From Mytilus edulis (Eukaryota; Mollusca; Bivalvia; Mytilida; Mytilidae), in assembly GCF_963676685.1 (NCBI RefSeq), contig NC_092345.1, positions 48,195,838 through 48,259,837 on the forward strand: a stretch of DNA of 64,000 nucleotides, read 5' to 3'. Shown here piece after piece: positions 46,255 through 58,269 of the stretch. Position 1 is the first letter of the stretch, and every line of letters begins with the position of its first letter. Position numbers and translations under genes: made by a program. The notes below the pieces were generated by a model. The model worked only from the letters and a program-made list of their open reading frames with translations, was not told the DNA's origin and ran no database searches.

Positions 46255-48620
46255 CAGGGGGGGGGGGGTGTTCTCGAAAGTGTCCTAAAATTCGTCCTAA
46301 GACACATCTTAGACCAATTTTAGGATGGACTGAAGTTTATCTTAGGACACTGTTAAGTTGTGTCGCGAAGCTATCTCAGATGCATCTTATGTTAGCAGGT
46401 CCTAAAATATCTAAGGCGATATTTTAAATCTTTAAATTAATTTTTTGATAAAACATCTATTAATGACAAAACCATTTGATAGAATTGTTAACGAAATTTT
46501 ATAATAACATATATAGAATGAAATGAAAGATTTTTAGTGTGATTTTATTTTCCTTTATTTTTTGGGGTCTTTATCTTTATATGTTATTTTTTATAAGTCA
46601 TTATTCTTTTGCAATAGCGATTGCGACTTCAACTCTACAATTACTGCCATCTTTATTGGTCAAATTATAAGCATATTTTTTAAATATTACAGGGATGTTT
46701 TAACGTTGATGAAAGCACAGTTTGTAAGAAGCCTTTTATGAATTGCAAGTGGTTAGTTTCGTTCATCAAACTCAGACTTAAGGATCAGTATGTACAAGTC
46801 TGGCCTTCTCTACTGGAAAACTCAGCAAAAGCACTAAATTTCAAACTTTTTAAAGATTCTTTTGGAAAAGAATGTTATTTTGAAATTCTCGGGAACAAAC
46901 TGTCTATTGATTTATAAAGATTTAGGACCACAAATCACAAGCTCCCTATTGAACAGGGTAGATGGATTGATATAGTTAGAAATAATAGAATCTGTCTTCT
47001 ATGTAATAAAAACGATATTGGTGATGAAATGATTGTATGTCACATCATTATTTTAAAAATGCAAATATTGTCAAATACAAAGAGATAATGTCTTCAAAAA
47101 AAACCCAAATCGATTAAACTGTTTGTAAATTTATAAAGATTATTGGCACAGGTATATGTGCTCCTGGCTAAAGTGTACTTTATATATTGTCTTAGCAACT
47201 GTTTACTATTGTAAATATTGTACATAATTCATTTGTCTTCTCTATAACTATGTATATTGTGTATTGAGAATGAAAGATATATAAGTGCGAGATCGGTTAA
47301 TTCATACTAAAAATGTGCCCATTCTCTTGGTAAACGTGTATACAGCCCTATAAAACTGATACACCAGTTGTACTTAAAAATGACATTGTCATTGTAGTAC
47401 TTAATTGTAACACTTTCAAGGTTAACTTACCAACATGTATAGGCGTTGATTGTAGTTGGTGATATCGATCAAAATTTTAGTTCACAGACTCGGCACTATA
47501 GACACTTTTCTCTTTCAATGACTGATATTCTGGAATTTTAGTATAATTATGATTGGTGATTAAAAAGTGGGTACTTAAATAACTTATCTACATGTGTTTA
47601 ATATTAGTCTTATCTTCTTAAATTAAAACTCTCTAATCATGCTAATAGGTTGCATGTTTTAACATGGCATGCATAACATATGCTGCTGTGTTACACAAAC
47701 TTATAGATCTGAATTTGATACTGACATGTAGATAAGTACATGTTTCATAATATTACGAAGTCAAGTCATGATCTTTAAACCAATCTAACAACTATGATAA
47801 AAATAGACACCGTCGTCAACAAATATACCTGTATACATATTATGAAAATAAAAACACAACAGAAAATTGTTTAACACGCCAACAAAGAAGGATATGTTAT
47901 TGAAAAAAGACAAAACGCATATTCTGTGGGATCTAATGTAGAGTTGACACATATCGCAATCGAACCTTTTTATCGAAACTGTCCTTAAAGATCGGTCCTA
48001 AGAATTTCTTAACACAGACGTAAGGATAAAGTTAGGACCGACCTACGACACATCTTAAGATGCACATCGAAGCCTTAGCTAGAATGTCCTAACCGCTGTC
48101 CTAAGTAATGGAGATAAATAAAATAGCAAATTAAAAAAAAAAAATATTGTATCTAATTTAACCAATAACTGTGATTATTTTTTTTAATGATTATGCGGAA
48201 ATGGGGGCTAGGATGAAATTTGAAAAAAGACAAGACAGGAGACAGGAGTTTGCAAAAAAAGAAAATCAGGATAAAAATAATTAATAAAACAGCAGGACCA
48301 AATACGGTGAAAAATTAAAAGGAAGGACAGAGATTACAATCAAAAGAAAGCATGAAAATATGTTTTATCCTAGCCCCCACCCCACCCGGCCATAAAAATG
48401 ATGAAATGGAACCTTTACATGCCATATTAAATTGTTTATAAAATAACCAACCTTAATATATCCTAAAGTTAGGACCATCATAAGACCATCTTAAGACACC
48501 TAAAATGGTATCCGAAAGTTAGGACAATTCCTAGTATTTTCCTAATTTGCGACATGTTTGATAAACCCACTTATGACTAAGATATGTCCTGAGTTCAGTT
48601 CTTAGGATAAACAGGCCCCA
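46255..48620 (+). mobile_element. Candidate 2.4-kb element with CCTAAG-rich termini
   Basis: The left end (46262-46440) and right end (47960-48110 and 48460-48620) are rich in TCCTAAGACA and TTAGGAC words in opposite orientation. The left starts GGTGTTCTCGAAAGTGTCCT; the right ends TCTTAGGATAAACAGGCCCC. The left end alone recurs at 22800-23085. The interior holds a LINE fragment. The exact boundaries are uncertain. Confidence 0.45.
46720..47120 (+). pseudogene. Degenerate LINE ORF2 C-terminal fragment
   Basis: The translation includes IKLRLKDQYVQVWPSLLENS, then an in-frame stop after NKLSIDL, then RFRTTNHKLPIEQGRWIDIV and RICLLCNKNDIGDEMIVCH. 'R.R...HKLPIE.GRW......RIC..CN...IGDE' is the typical pre-tail of LINE reverse transcriptases. 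Stops and the missing 5' part make it a dead copy. Confidence 0.65.
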
Positions 48621-48624
48621 GGGC

Positions 48625-50040
48625 AAACAGAAGCTAATAACTTTCACATCTACTTCTATATGCCATGTCCATTGTGTCAATTCTATCATTCCATCAGGTC
48701 CTTAGTGCACTTGTTTTGTTCTTAGTGCACCTATAAGGGGATCCTTTGCTGTATTTCTCTTACTATTATCTGTTTTACCTGTAAAATGGCGCAAGTGACG
48801 TTTTTTTTTTGTTCTTTGGGGCAAATAAAATTTAACCTTGTGGCGCAAATGAAATATTGGATTTTTCAAAAATTGGCGCACATGCAATGTGCCCCTTGAA
48901 ATATGGGTATTTTTGCGAGATTATATATAAAGTTGCTCTCCTTTTTTAACATACTCTATTTAAATGCATGTATATTGATTCGGGGTATGTGTGATCTTCA
49001 TATTATATAAATGAGCTATTCGGAATCTTAAATTATTAATGGTTAATGTATCATTAAATTAAACTAATTCATTTGAAAGTTCATCTTTCAAATAAGTTCC
49101 CAAACGAATCCCGGACATTTGTCCTCTGATTTGTATAAAAGTATTGGTCATTATTTCTTAAATATTTGTATATCTACAGGTAATTAATTTCAAGGAAATT
49201 TTATATTAAAACGGGTACATGTTAAGGTAAATTAGAATCTAGTACTACTCTATGTTTAAGGCTGTTTTCATATTGCCATTTTTTACATGAATTATTTTGA
49301 ACAATTTCGAATTGAGTTTAATAAATAAATAAAATTGAATCAAAAGTTATGAAAGAATCTTTTTTTTCAGTTAACGCTGGCAATATAAATTATAATCATG
49401 CATGTAGTTACGATATCAAAGTGTTACGTTATCATGGTTATGTTATTGTAGGACTGGTTTTTAATGATAAATTTTGCATAACATGTCAATGTGCGTATAA
49501 GCGATATTCTAAAATTGTTTGCCTCTTGTTGAAAGGGAGTCTATCCAATTTAGCCGACGCGTATCTTATTAACCGAAGAAAGGGAGCTAACTCGAGTCGA
49601 AAACAAATTAAGTGTCAGTGTAGTTACTCGCCCTTCTTTAGCTAGGGTTTAACTAAGAATGCAAAATTCTATAGCTGAAGTTTCACAAAACACACACACA
49701 AAAACATATTGTTATCTAATTTACGGATTAGCTTAAAAAAAAAAAGGCAGTTCTAGTATTTTAAGATAAGAAGCTAAAGTTTGAATATATTAAGCCGGAC
49801 GATTATTTAATTAAACAGTTATATGTTGCTTCAGTTTAAAATATATTTGTAGAACAATTGTTTTAATCTATTTTTCAATGGATTAATTTGAAAGAAAAAA
49901 ATACATTCGGTTAAATGCGAGATATTGAGTATCACACTCTCACTTTTTATGAATTTACTTTATAGATAGATTGAATTGAAAAGTTAAAATTTGTTACTTT
50001 TTTTATTTTTTGTTCTGTTAACACTGACAATAAATCTATC
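48625..50040. other. Non-coding; GGCGCAAATG words near 48790-48890
   Basis: Three GGCGCAAATG / GGCGCACATG words resemble the terminal words of the foldback at 50044-50998. No gene is recognised; the 98-codon frame at 49349-49645 has no recognisable domain. Confidence 0.35.
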
Positions 50041-50043
50041 ATC

Positions 50044-50998
50044 AAGCGGCGTTTTGCATTTGCGCCGATCTGCATTTCGTTTGCGTCGATTTTTTTTTCA
50101 TTTGCGCCGATTTTTTACAGGTAAATAACAGGTAAATTACTGGTGAAATGATATAAGAAGATGTGGTATGAGTGCCAATGAGACAACTCTCCATCCCAGT
50201 AATGTAATTTTCATTTATCATTAAAGATCTCTTCCGTTAGCCAGTTGTACATATGTTATGAATTGTCAATTATAACATGTATATAACTGTTGTCTTCTGC
50301 TTAAAATCAACAAGTAAAAACCTAGTATGATAAAAGCACTTAGTTTGTTTATACTAAAATGACGAATTAAAAATATATGTACAGCATTCAAATCCATAAA
50401 AACGGAATACATTCAAATCATAAATCTGTTCTTTCCGAGTATGTTTAGGCAATACATCTAATATATTCCTTTCTTATGATTTCGTCTCTTCTATATTTGG
50501 CGTAATTGTCGATAACGAATGCCATCTTTTTTTTTTGTCTGGCACACGTACTGGTGGGGGCATTTCTAGAGTTCGCATTTTCTCACAAGGAAGCTATTAA
50601 ACCAAGAGTTCCAAATGGTGAAGTTGAATGCATCCCTTCGTTAATTTTATGGACGCCAGCACTTATTGGTTGTCCATTATGGAATGTGTACTTGTACATT
50701 GTCTAAGAATGTATGACATTTTTCATCAGAAGGAGCGGAGCGTCAGACAATGTCAAACGTGAAGCAGTCAACGATTTCATTTAGGGAAAGGAATGGTAAC
50801 CCGAAACATTGGGATAGCCATTTACCAATTGCAATGTCACTTGATTTGTCTTTATACTATGTGCTCAGCCAATGTAAAAGTATGAACTTACCTGTAAATC
50901 CAATTAGAAAAAAATATAAAATCGGCGCAAATGAAAAAATGAAATCGGCGCAAATGAAAGAATGAAAAATTTCAAAATCGGCGCAAATGTCATACGCC
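50044..50998. mobile_element. Foldback element with CATTTGCGCCGAT terminal arrays
   Basis: The left end carries GCGGCGTTTTGCATTTGCGC and two further CATTTGCGCCGATTTT-type words. The right end carries the inverse (AAAATCGGCGCAAATG three times, then TCATACGCCCTC). The interior includes a dispersed repeat head (50150-50210) and a coding-looking but broken stretch around 50600-50810 (PALIGCPLWNVYLYIV then stop), of unknown origin. Confidence 0.65.
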
Positions 50999-51029
50999 CT
51001 CATCAAGATGGGTTATTATATTTGTTTAC

Positions 51030-51775
51030 ATTAGAGATTTATAAGTGGATTGAAAATACAATAACTCTATAGCTACCTTTATGAAAGATTTAATGGAAAA
51101 ACAATTATTGTATAAATTATTAATTTATTTTTGCATTAAATTAGCAATAAATTTAGTTTTAAGATTGGTTTAATTAAACATATATATTTGGTTAAATTTT
51201 AGATTTATTCAGTTATTAAACATGTAATAAATCTAGTTTTACCAATGGTTTAATTATACATTTATATTAGTTTAAATTTTGTATTTATTTTGTATTATAC
51301 ATATGATAAATCTACTTTTATGGGTGGTTTAATTGCACAATTATATTTCCTTAAATTTTAGATTTATTTTTTATTAAACATATCATAAATCTACTTCTAC
51401 AAGAAGTTTAATTGAATAATTATACTTTCTTAAATTTTGTATTTATTTTGTATTATACATATGATAAATCTACTTTTATGGGTGGTTTAATTGCACAATT
51501 ATATTTCCTTAAATTTTAGATTTATTTTTTATTAAACATATCATAAATCTACTTCTACAAGAAGTTTAATTGAACAATTATACTTTCTTAAATTTTAGAT
51601 TTATTTTGTATTAAACGTATACTAAATCTATTTATACGAAACGTTTAACTGAAAACTTAAAATTGATTAAATCATTCATAAAATATCAATTAAATTTAAC
51701 TTAAATTTAACACTGTAAGTTTAATCAAATTTAATCAATAATTAGACTTGGTTAAATGCATCATTTCATGCAGTG
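51030..51775. repeat. 79-bp tandem array with 158-bp higher-order unit
   Basis: 'ATAAATCTA' landmarks recur about every 79 bp (51148, 51227, 51305, 51384, 51463, 51542, 51621). Blocks 51305-51462 and 51463-51620 are nearly identical, so two 79-bp variants are copied as a pair. The right edge reads CATTTCATGCAGTG, the inverse of the left edge of the 9.2-kb element. Confidence 0.8.
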
Positions 51776-52279
51776 TACGGTGTATGTGGTATTGCTTTAC
51801 CACAAGACGACAATTATTTACTTCTTTGCTTTTTTGGGTTCTTTATTAGGGGGGGGATAGTTCTTTTATTGGTATAAGTACATTATGAATTAACGGATAT
51901 AAATATTTTTCTTAGTTTGTTTTTGGCAATGCATAAATTTATCAAACACTTATAGTTTCATACAAAACACTATGATCAAATTATAATTATCTATCTATAA
52001 AAAATATCGCAGATAAACATGCAGCCAAAATTCAACAGTATTCATGAAATTAAATGATTTTTATTAAAAAGTGCACTTTTAATTTTACACTATATTTACA
52101 GAAAATACAACAAATTGTGAAAACTGAACCACTTTATTGGGACGTTTGAGTCTTGTTGAATTGCACTCCGCAAAGTCGCTAATGTTGTATCATGTCCTAT
52201 AACCAGATCGTCTTCTTCATGTGTATGTGGACAAGCCTGCAAAATAGCTATATATGAGTTGCTTGATTATCTTTAATTT

Positions 52280-52420
52280 GTTGAAAAACTTGTTTGTAGA
52301 TTGGCCTCCAACATTGCCAGTATACAGCATGAACTCTCGACTTTTCTGGTAATTGAAACCGTTGTATATTAAAACTCTGCCTCCGCGATTTCTGGCAGCA
52401 ATGACCCTAGCAGCCATTTT
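52280..52420 (-). pseudogene. Frameshifted FLYWCH-type zinc finger fragment
   Basis: From ATG 52418 the minus strand reads MAARVIAARNRGGRVLIYNG, then FNYQKSR. In the shifted frame it continues VHAVYWQCWRPIYKQVF. 'RGG.LIY.G..Y.K.R...YWQCW' is the FLYWCH pattern. The frame breaks after KSR, and the expected second cysteine after WRP is a tyrosine. FLYWCH fingers are common in MULE-type transposon proteins. The rest of the 118-codon frame is spurious. Confidence 0.55.
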
Positions 52421-53307
52421 AGAGAAATGACAGAAAAGGGCAGCAGAGTCCTTTATATAACAACTTTTCATGGGAACTTTCAACATACACAAAGATGTCA
52501 ATTTTAAAACAAAAGTGACATTGTTGACACTTCCTTTGCTTGCATCATCAACTTGGTAATGCACACCATGCACCGTTCAAGTATTTCACGTGAAAAGTGT
52601 GAAATTCTTAAGTAGTTTAAATAGCTTAAAATAAAGGTTGAAATATGAAAGAATATTTTATTATGAAAATTAAACAAAAAGAATAGATAAAAGAAAGAGG
52701 GTCCGGTAATCTGCGGCATACGTGTCTGCGACTGTTTCGATTTCATGATAACTTTAAATTAATATGTATCTACCAACAAGTTTTTTTTTAAGTTATTAAA
52801 CGCATTTTGATATAAGCATTGAGTTTAAAACCGACCAAAGGTGGAATCGATTTGAGGTGGGGGGGGGGGGGGGGGGGCTGGGAAATAAGTTAAAAACAAT
52901 AACGGGGATTAAGTTTTGGAAATGTTAGGTCTGTCGCGTCTCGAAAGCCAGGTAGAACGCCTTGTGCATCGGCCTGTGATTAGTCTTAAATATAGTAACA
53001 AAGCTATATATATTTTGTATAATGTCAATTTCATGACGGAACACTTTCTCCACAATCAGGGATCCATTAAAGGATGAAAATAAGTTTGACATTTGTGTTG
53101 CGATTTAAAACGCTATATCAATGTATTAATTCAAGTTGCAGTATAAAAACAATATTAGGTCAACGTCATAAAAACATAAACTTTTTTTGTACCCAACTGA
53201 ATACTGGTGTCGATGAAGGTTCGGAAGAACCAGTCCTTCTCCAGTTTCTCAGCCTAGTTTATATTTTCCTGACATTGACTTAATATTGTATTTGTATATG
53301 TCGGACT

Positions 53308-53476
53308 ACAGTGGCGGATCCAGCCATTTAAAAAAAAGGGGGGGGGGGTTCAACCCAGGACAAAAGGGGGGGGGGGGGGGGGTCCAACTATATGTTCCCA
53401 TTCAAATGCATTGATCGGCCAAAAAAAAAGGGGGTCCAACCCCCGGAACACCCCCCCCCCCCCCTGGATCCACCAA
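53308..53476 (+). mobile_element. Family A element
   Basis: It begins CAGTGGCGGATCCAGCCATT and ends CTGGATCCACCAATGG. The body has AACCCAGGACAAAAGG, TCCAACTATATGTTCCC and TTCAAATGCATTGATCGG. G and C tracts are expanded. This copy has the best-preserved termini in the window. Confidence 0.75.
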
Positions 53477-53862
53477 TGGACTATAGAACTGTCGGACTAT
53501 TAAACTGTCGGACTATAGATTTCTCGGACTTTCAGGAACATATGAGTATTTGGACCAATCCATATGGGTATGATACTGAAAACTGAGACTACGATAACAC
53601 AAATTAAGAGATCTTTGTTTTCTAGCAATGGGCAGCTTACTATCCATATCCGAATAATTACATTAGATGTATGTTTCATTATAATACTTTATTCTAATTA
53701 GCTAACAGCACATCACGTGTTATTCCGTAAGCAATTGTATCACTCAATAAAACTTTTCATTCATGATAACACGTGGTACCACAATAAAGTGCACAGATGA
53801 ATTAAATAAAAACAATATAAAATTCGTTTTTTCTTGATCATAGCTAAAAAAATGTAATTATA

Positions 53863-54020
53863 AGTATTGAATGCTTCTTTTTGTAACTTTATAGGGTTGT
53901 AAAAGCGTTGACCGTGCGTACATTTTTAGAATGAAGTGCTTCCGCGCTTCATACAAAATGTACTTCGGTCAACGCTTTTACACCCCAATAAATTTACAAA
54001 AAGAAGCATTCAATTCTTAA
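53863..54020. mobile_element. Foldback MITE with ~70-bp arms
   Basis: The left arm (AGTATTGAATGCTTCTTTTT ... GTAAAAGCGTTGACCG) is mirrored by the right arm (CGGTCAACGCTTTTAC ... AAAAAGAAGCATTCAATTCT) around a short GAAGTGCTTCCGCGCTTCAT centre. No coding. Confidence 0.8.
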
Positions 54021-54024
54021 ATAC

Positions 54025-55050
54025 TGAATAGGATTTTTTCAATACTAGAAAACAAAGAAATAGTGATGTTAACGTCAAATACGTTAATAAAGTAATACAA
54101 ATAGACAGGAAATACTAAAAAAAATGAAAAAAATGATTAACAAAATTTTAATCTGTTAACCAAGTCCTTGTGACTCAGACACTCGATGATGATCTCAGAT
54201 GATGACACTGTAAAAAAATTTTTTTTTTGCGTTAGAAAAAAGCAGGTGCTTTATTTTAATTTGAAATTATTGTTTATATTGTTTTTCCCGCGTACCATAC
54301 ACTTATAAATACGTATTCTGTACAATTTCTATCCGAAGTTGAGCAGGATTTACAATTTCTTTACTGGTATCTGGTCAACAATTATCCGTTAGCTCAACAC
54401 TGAAAGACTAAAGCAAATGTTTATTTTTCAAGGCCAGTTGAAGTGCAGCATGTAAATATTTTTGTTTTAAAACCTGTATTGTATTATTCTGGTAAATTAT
54501 CAGATAATAGTACATTTAATTTACCTTATGATCCAAGCTTTCAACCTTTAACGGGATTCAGACTATTATTTTTCGAACTGTATCATATAATTTTGTTTTT
54601 TAGAACTTTTTTTTACAGATTTGCCATTGGCCGCAGTCGACATGACAAAAATTATGACCTGCTGACAGGTCAGTCGTCAAATTTACAAATGCCGTCTTTT
54701 TTTTACTGATACGCCTTAGCTATTAGCTCGTTTGAAAATAAACACATTTGTACTAGAATGCATAATTTTGCCAATTGCGTCTAAATGAAAAAAAATCATT
54801 AAATTAAATATATAATTTTATTCTGTATTCTGTAGGTGTTGCTGTTGACACTGGATTGTCTCCCTTGTAATTTTTCAAGTCTTGCGTGTATATATTTCAC
54901 TCTGGTAAACAACTCACTTGTACTTTAAAATATAAACTATTAGGTGGCAACTGTGCTTAACATATTTTTACAAAAATTAAAAATATATATACATTTATTA
55001 ATTAACATGAAAATTTAAAGGAAAAAAATAAAAGATTAAAAAAAAAATTA
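54025..55050. other. Non-coding; no features recognised
   Basis: No gene is recognised; the 88-codon frame at 54443-54709 shows no domain. Its right end is probably 3' tail of the LINE that follows on the minus strand. Confidence 0.35.
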
Positions 55051-55058
55051 ACATTACA

Positions 55059-56434
55059 TTAATCAAACCGGTGCGACTCGCAAATAAAGTCATTCAACAA
55101 TCGCATTAGTGTTTTATTAGAGACGGAGACATTGTCGTTTTTTTCCATTGACAATAAAAGTTCCAAATCAATATGCAACGATCCTGTGTTAAAGTATATC
55201 TCATGTATAAGTTTCTGTCTTGCCTCTTCATAATTTTCACAAAATAATAAATAATGTTCCACAGTTTCTAATTGACCACATTCACACTTGGGGTCTATAT
55301 TTTGATTGATTTTGTTTTGGTAATTTTTAGGTAGTATCCGGATCTTAAATTTCTAATAATTTTTGCTGTTTTATGATCTGGATAATCAAATGTCGATTTT
55401 TTGCTGACAGTCTGATGAAAGTTATAATAAAATCTTCCTGTATCACTATTATCCCATCTATGTTGCCACTTTTTATTTACTAAAATTCTTGCTGCTGTTT
55501 CAATATCTTGTTTAGTTACTGTAATATGAGCTTCTTTTTGAATTTGATTTGCCTCTTTAGCTGCCTCTTTAGCTAGTTTATCAGCTATTTCATTTCCTTT
55601 AACATCTGCATGTCCTGGGGTCCAATCAAAATTAATTTTTATTCCATGGTGTTTTTGGATAGATTTAATAAGGGAAATAATTTCATGTGAAGTGGATCTA
55701 TGATTTTCAATTTTCCAGTTTAATGTTAAAATTCCAATTGCTGATTGACTGTCCGAAAATATTTTTACTTCTTCTATTAATGTTTTATTTTTAATTCTGC
55801 TTACATAATCTAATATAAATTTTATTGCAACAAGCTCTGCCAAAAGAATTGAACCCCTTTTTGAAACTGGTTGTTTAAGTTCTATTTCTTTATTGTTGAA
55901 GATTACAATTGCACCTGCTCCACAAGGTCTTGGGTTGGATTGGCAAGAACCGTCTGTAAAAGCAACAACTGTTGATGGAGATACTGTGTTAAGTTTGTTT
56001 AATATTAAATTTTTTCCTGTGATTTCTTGTTCTTTAGTTCTGTTTTTTGAGAAACCAAGAGTACGCCAATATTCTGTTGGAGATTTTGATGCTTGTAGAC
56101 CTTGAAATTGATATTCTGGCTCTATGTCATCAATACTGATATCTGTTTCTTCTTTCATGTTTTTTGCTTGTTGTAACATTAAGCCTAAAGGTGATATGAA
56201 CTTGTCCACTGTTTCTTTGTTTTTCCATTCATCTATTTTGTTTCTGATAGGGATTTTGGTTGAATAAGAATTTAGTCTTGCAATATCTCTAATAGCCATT
56301 TCTTCTCTTCTAAGATCTAATGGCAAAACTCCTGCCATAACTTGTAATACTTCCAAACTGGCTGTTGCAGAAACTCCTAGACAAATAGATAAACCCTTTC
56401 TTTGGATGGTATTTAATTTTTTTAAGTGTTCTTC
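55059..56434 (-). pseudogene. LINE fragment: RNase H domain and zinc-knuckle tail, frameshifted
   Basis: The homology starts near 56434 (TIQRKGLSICLGVSATASLE), with a stop just upstream, so the copy is 5' truncated. The 353-codon frame (56356-55295) has an RNase H domain from about 128 to 265: FTDGSC with D135, AELVAI with E174, FSDSQSA with D202, TPGHADVKGNEIADK with H249 and D259. All four catalytic acids are kept. At about 55330 a one-base deficit in an A run throws the frame off. The other frame continues IDPKCECGQLETVEHYLLFC, then ENYEEARQKL, ending at 55059. An RNase H followed by C.CG....EH.LL.C is typical of LINEs with an ORF2 RNase H (I/Jockey-like groups). The RT and endonuclease are absent. 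Confidence 0.8.
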
Positions 56435-56584
56435 TTAATTTTAAAATGGGGGTTCAGAGGGGTCCTGATTCCGAAATCCCAGGCTTAAAACATGAAATCC
56501 TGAGCTCCTGAATCAAAAGTAATTTAAATCCTGACATCACGAAATTAAAAAAAAAGAATTCCTTCATCCCGAAATCCTGAGCTT

Positions 56585-57186
56585 AAGGTCCATCATAACA
56601 AACGGACAAATATGGCTGGATTTACATGCCAAAAATTACTATGAGTACAGACTTAAATGTACCTGTGAACTTGGAAAAGTTTTAATGCCTGGCATCCACT
56701 AGATATAATAAAGTTAAATGCATTTTCTGTTTCAGAAAGATAAAATCTCTTTTGGATTTTGACGGGCATTTTTTTTCCTTCATGCAAAAGATGTGAAAAT
56801 TAACTAAGTTGTGGTATAACTATGAGATGCACCCTCAGGTAAAAAACCAGTTTGTATTGTTTTGATTGTTCTTAATTGACATGGACAAGAGGTATCTTCA
56901 CAACTATAGGTGAGTTAAAGAGTTTATCTGAGTCAGCTGCGAGTGGACAGTATCAAAGTAATTCAGGTGTTTGTTTATTTTTGCACCTTCTGCAGAAAGG
57001 GAAAAAAATGCCCATCAAAAACCAAGAAATATTTTATGTTTGTTAAATACAAAATGCATTTAACTTTTATATATCTAGTGGATGCTAGGCATTAAAACTT
57101 TCCAAACAGCACAGGTCAGTCTGTACACAGTGTGTTTTTTTAGGTGAAAATACGGCCATATTTGTCTATTTGTTATGATGAACCTT
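56585..57186. mobile_element. Inverted-repeat element with ~195-bp arms
   Basis: The left arm (56585-56779: AAGGTCCATCATAACAAACG, ACTTGGAAAAGTTTTAATGC, CATCCACTAGATAT, GACGGGCATTTTTTTTCC) is mirrored by the right arm (57000-57186: GGAAAAAAATGCCCATCAAA ... TTGTTATGATGAACCTT). The ~220-bp spacer shows no gene. The arms differ at scattered bases, so it is not recent. Confidence 0.8.
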
Positions 57187-57284
57187 AAAAACACCTGATC
57201 CCAGCTGCAGAGTCCTGATAAGGGTCCCTTCCTTTATAAACCACACAGAAGGTTATAGTAACTTATAGACCTTGTCGATTTTTG

Positions 57285-57437
57285 TCCGCCATTTACAAAA
57301 ATTCCAGTAAAAGTTTGATGTCACAATACAAAATACCGGACACCACAATGGAAAAGTGATTGTTGATGTCAATAGTTCAAGCGGCCTGCATGGCAGATTC
57401 TCAGGTCAACTGGGACAGATTTCCAAATACTGATAAT
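57285..57437 (+). promoter_or_regulatory. Possible promoter and first exon of FOXRED1
   Basis: GTCCGCCATTTAC (about 57287) resembles the CCGCCAT (YY1-type) motif often near housekeeping start sites. Downstream, ATG 57390 opens 16 codons (MADSQVNWDRFPNTDN) up to a GTGTAT donor-like site. It would join in phase to the acceptor at 58248, but the exon downstream has its own better start. Confidence 0.25.
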
Positions 57438-58269
57438 GTGTATTAAAAGACATACATGTATCCACTTATTAAACACAATATTAATTAACAACAAATACAG
57501 ATCCAGTTTGATTTTGAGTTGCACTTCTTTCAATATTCTATATACATGATATACTTTTAAAGAAGACTAAATCTAAAAGGTCATGAAGGTGTCAAACCAT
57601 ATGAACTAATTGTTACATGTCAGATCAAAATATGAGAGATGTTTAATATGAATGAATACAATAATTTAATCATGTTAGTAGATATATGTTACATAAAATA
57701 TATTACATGTATTATAGACATGATAGACATGCAGCTTGTGTGAGGTAAACATTATTTCTGTAAATAAAATATGAAAAATCCTTATAAGTTAACCATGCTG
57801 CATGGTAACTGTGTTTATTTTCATTTTTAAATAACAAGTATATATCATATACAACATTTGTACAATTCAGCATCTTTAAAATGCCATAAATCAAATTTCA
57901 CTATTGATTTTTTTTTTATCAACTTTGTTATTTGTTCTATTCTTAGACAGCTATGTACATAATTTTTACATTCAATTTTTATGTTTCCTATATATATATT
58001 AAAGTAAATTTGCAAGCAAGTTGTGTAAAAAAACTGATCACATTTTTTCAATCACCTTTAACCCTATGGCCACCCCCATCATGCCTTTTCCTTTTGGTAA
58101 ATCTGATACACAAACCGCATTGCATGGCTATGGTCTTTTAATTGTCAAAAATACAGAACTTTGATATAAACATGATAAATGTTCAAAGCTAGTTTCATTT
58201 CAGTCATGTCAGTAATTTATTTGACTTATTTATTTAATCTTATTTTAGATTTACATTTCCTGTTTTGAA

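Noticed and set aside
50506..50706. 66-codon frame ending PALIGCPLWNVYLYIV
   Set aside because: It lies inside the foldback element, continues only after a stop, and has no recognisable domain; kept as part of the element's interior.
52217..52573. 118-codon frame as a full gene
   Set aside because: Only the RGGRVLIYNG part has family resemblance, and it continues in another frame, so the frame as given is not a real protein.
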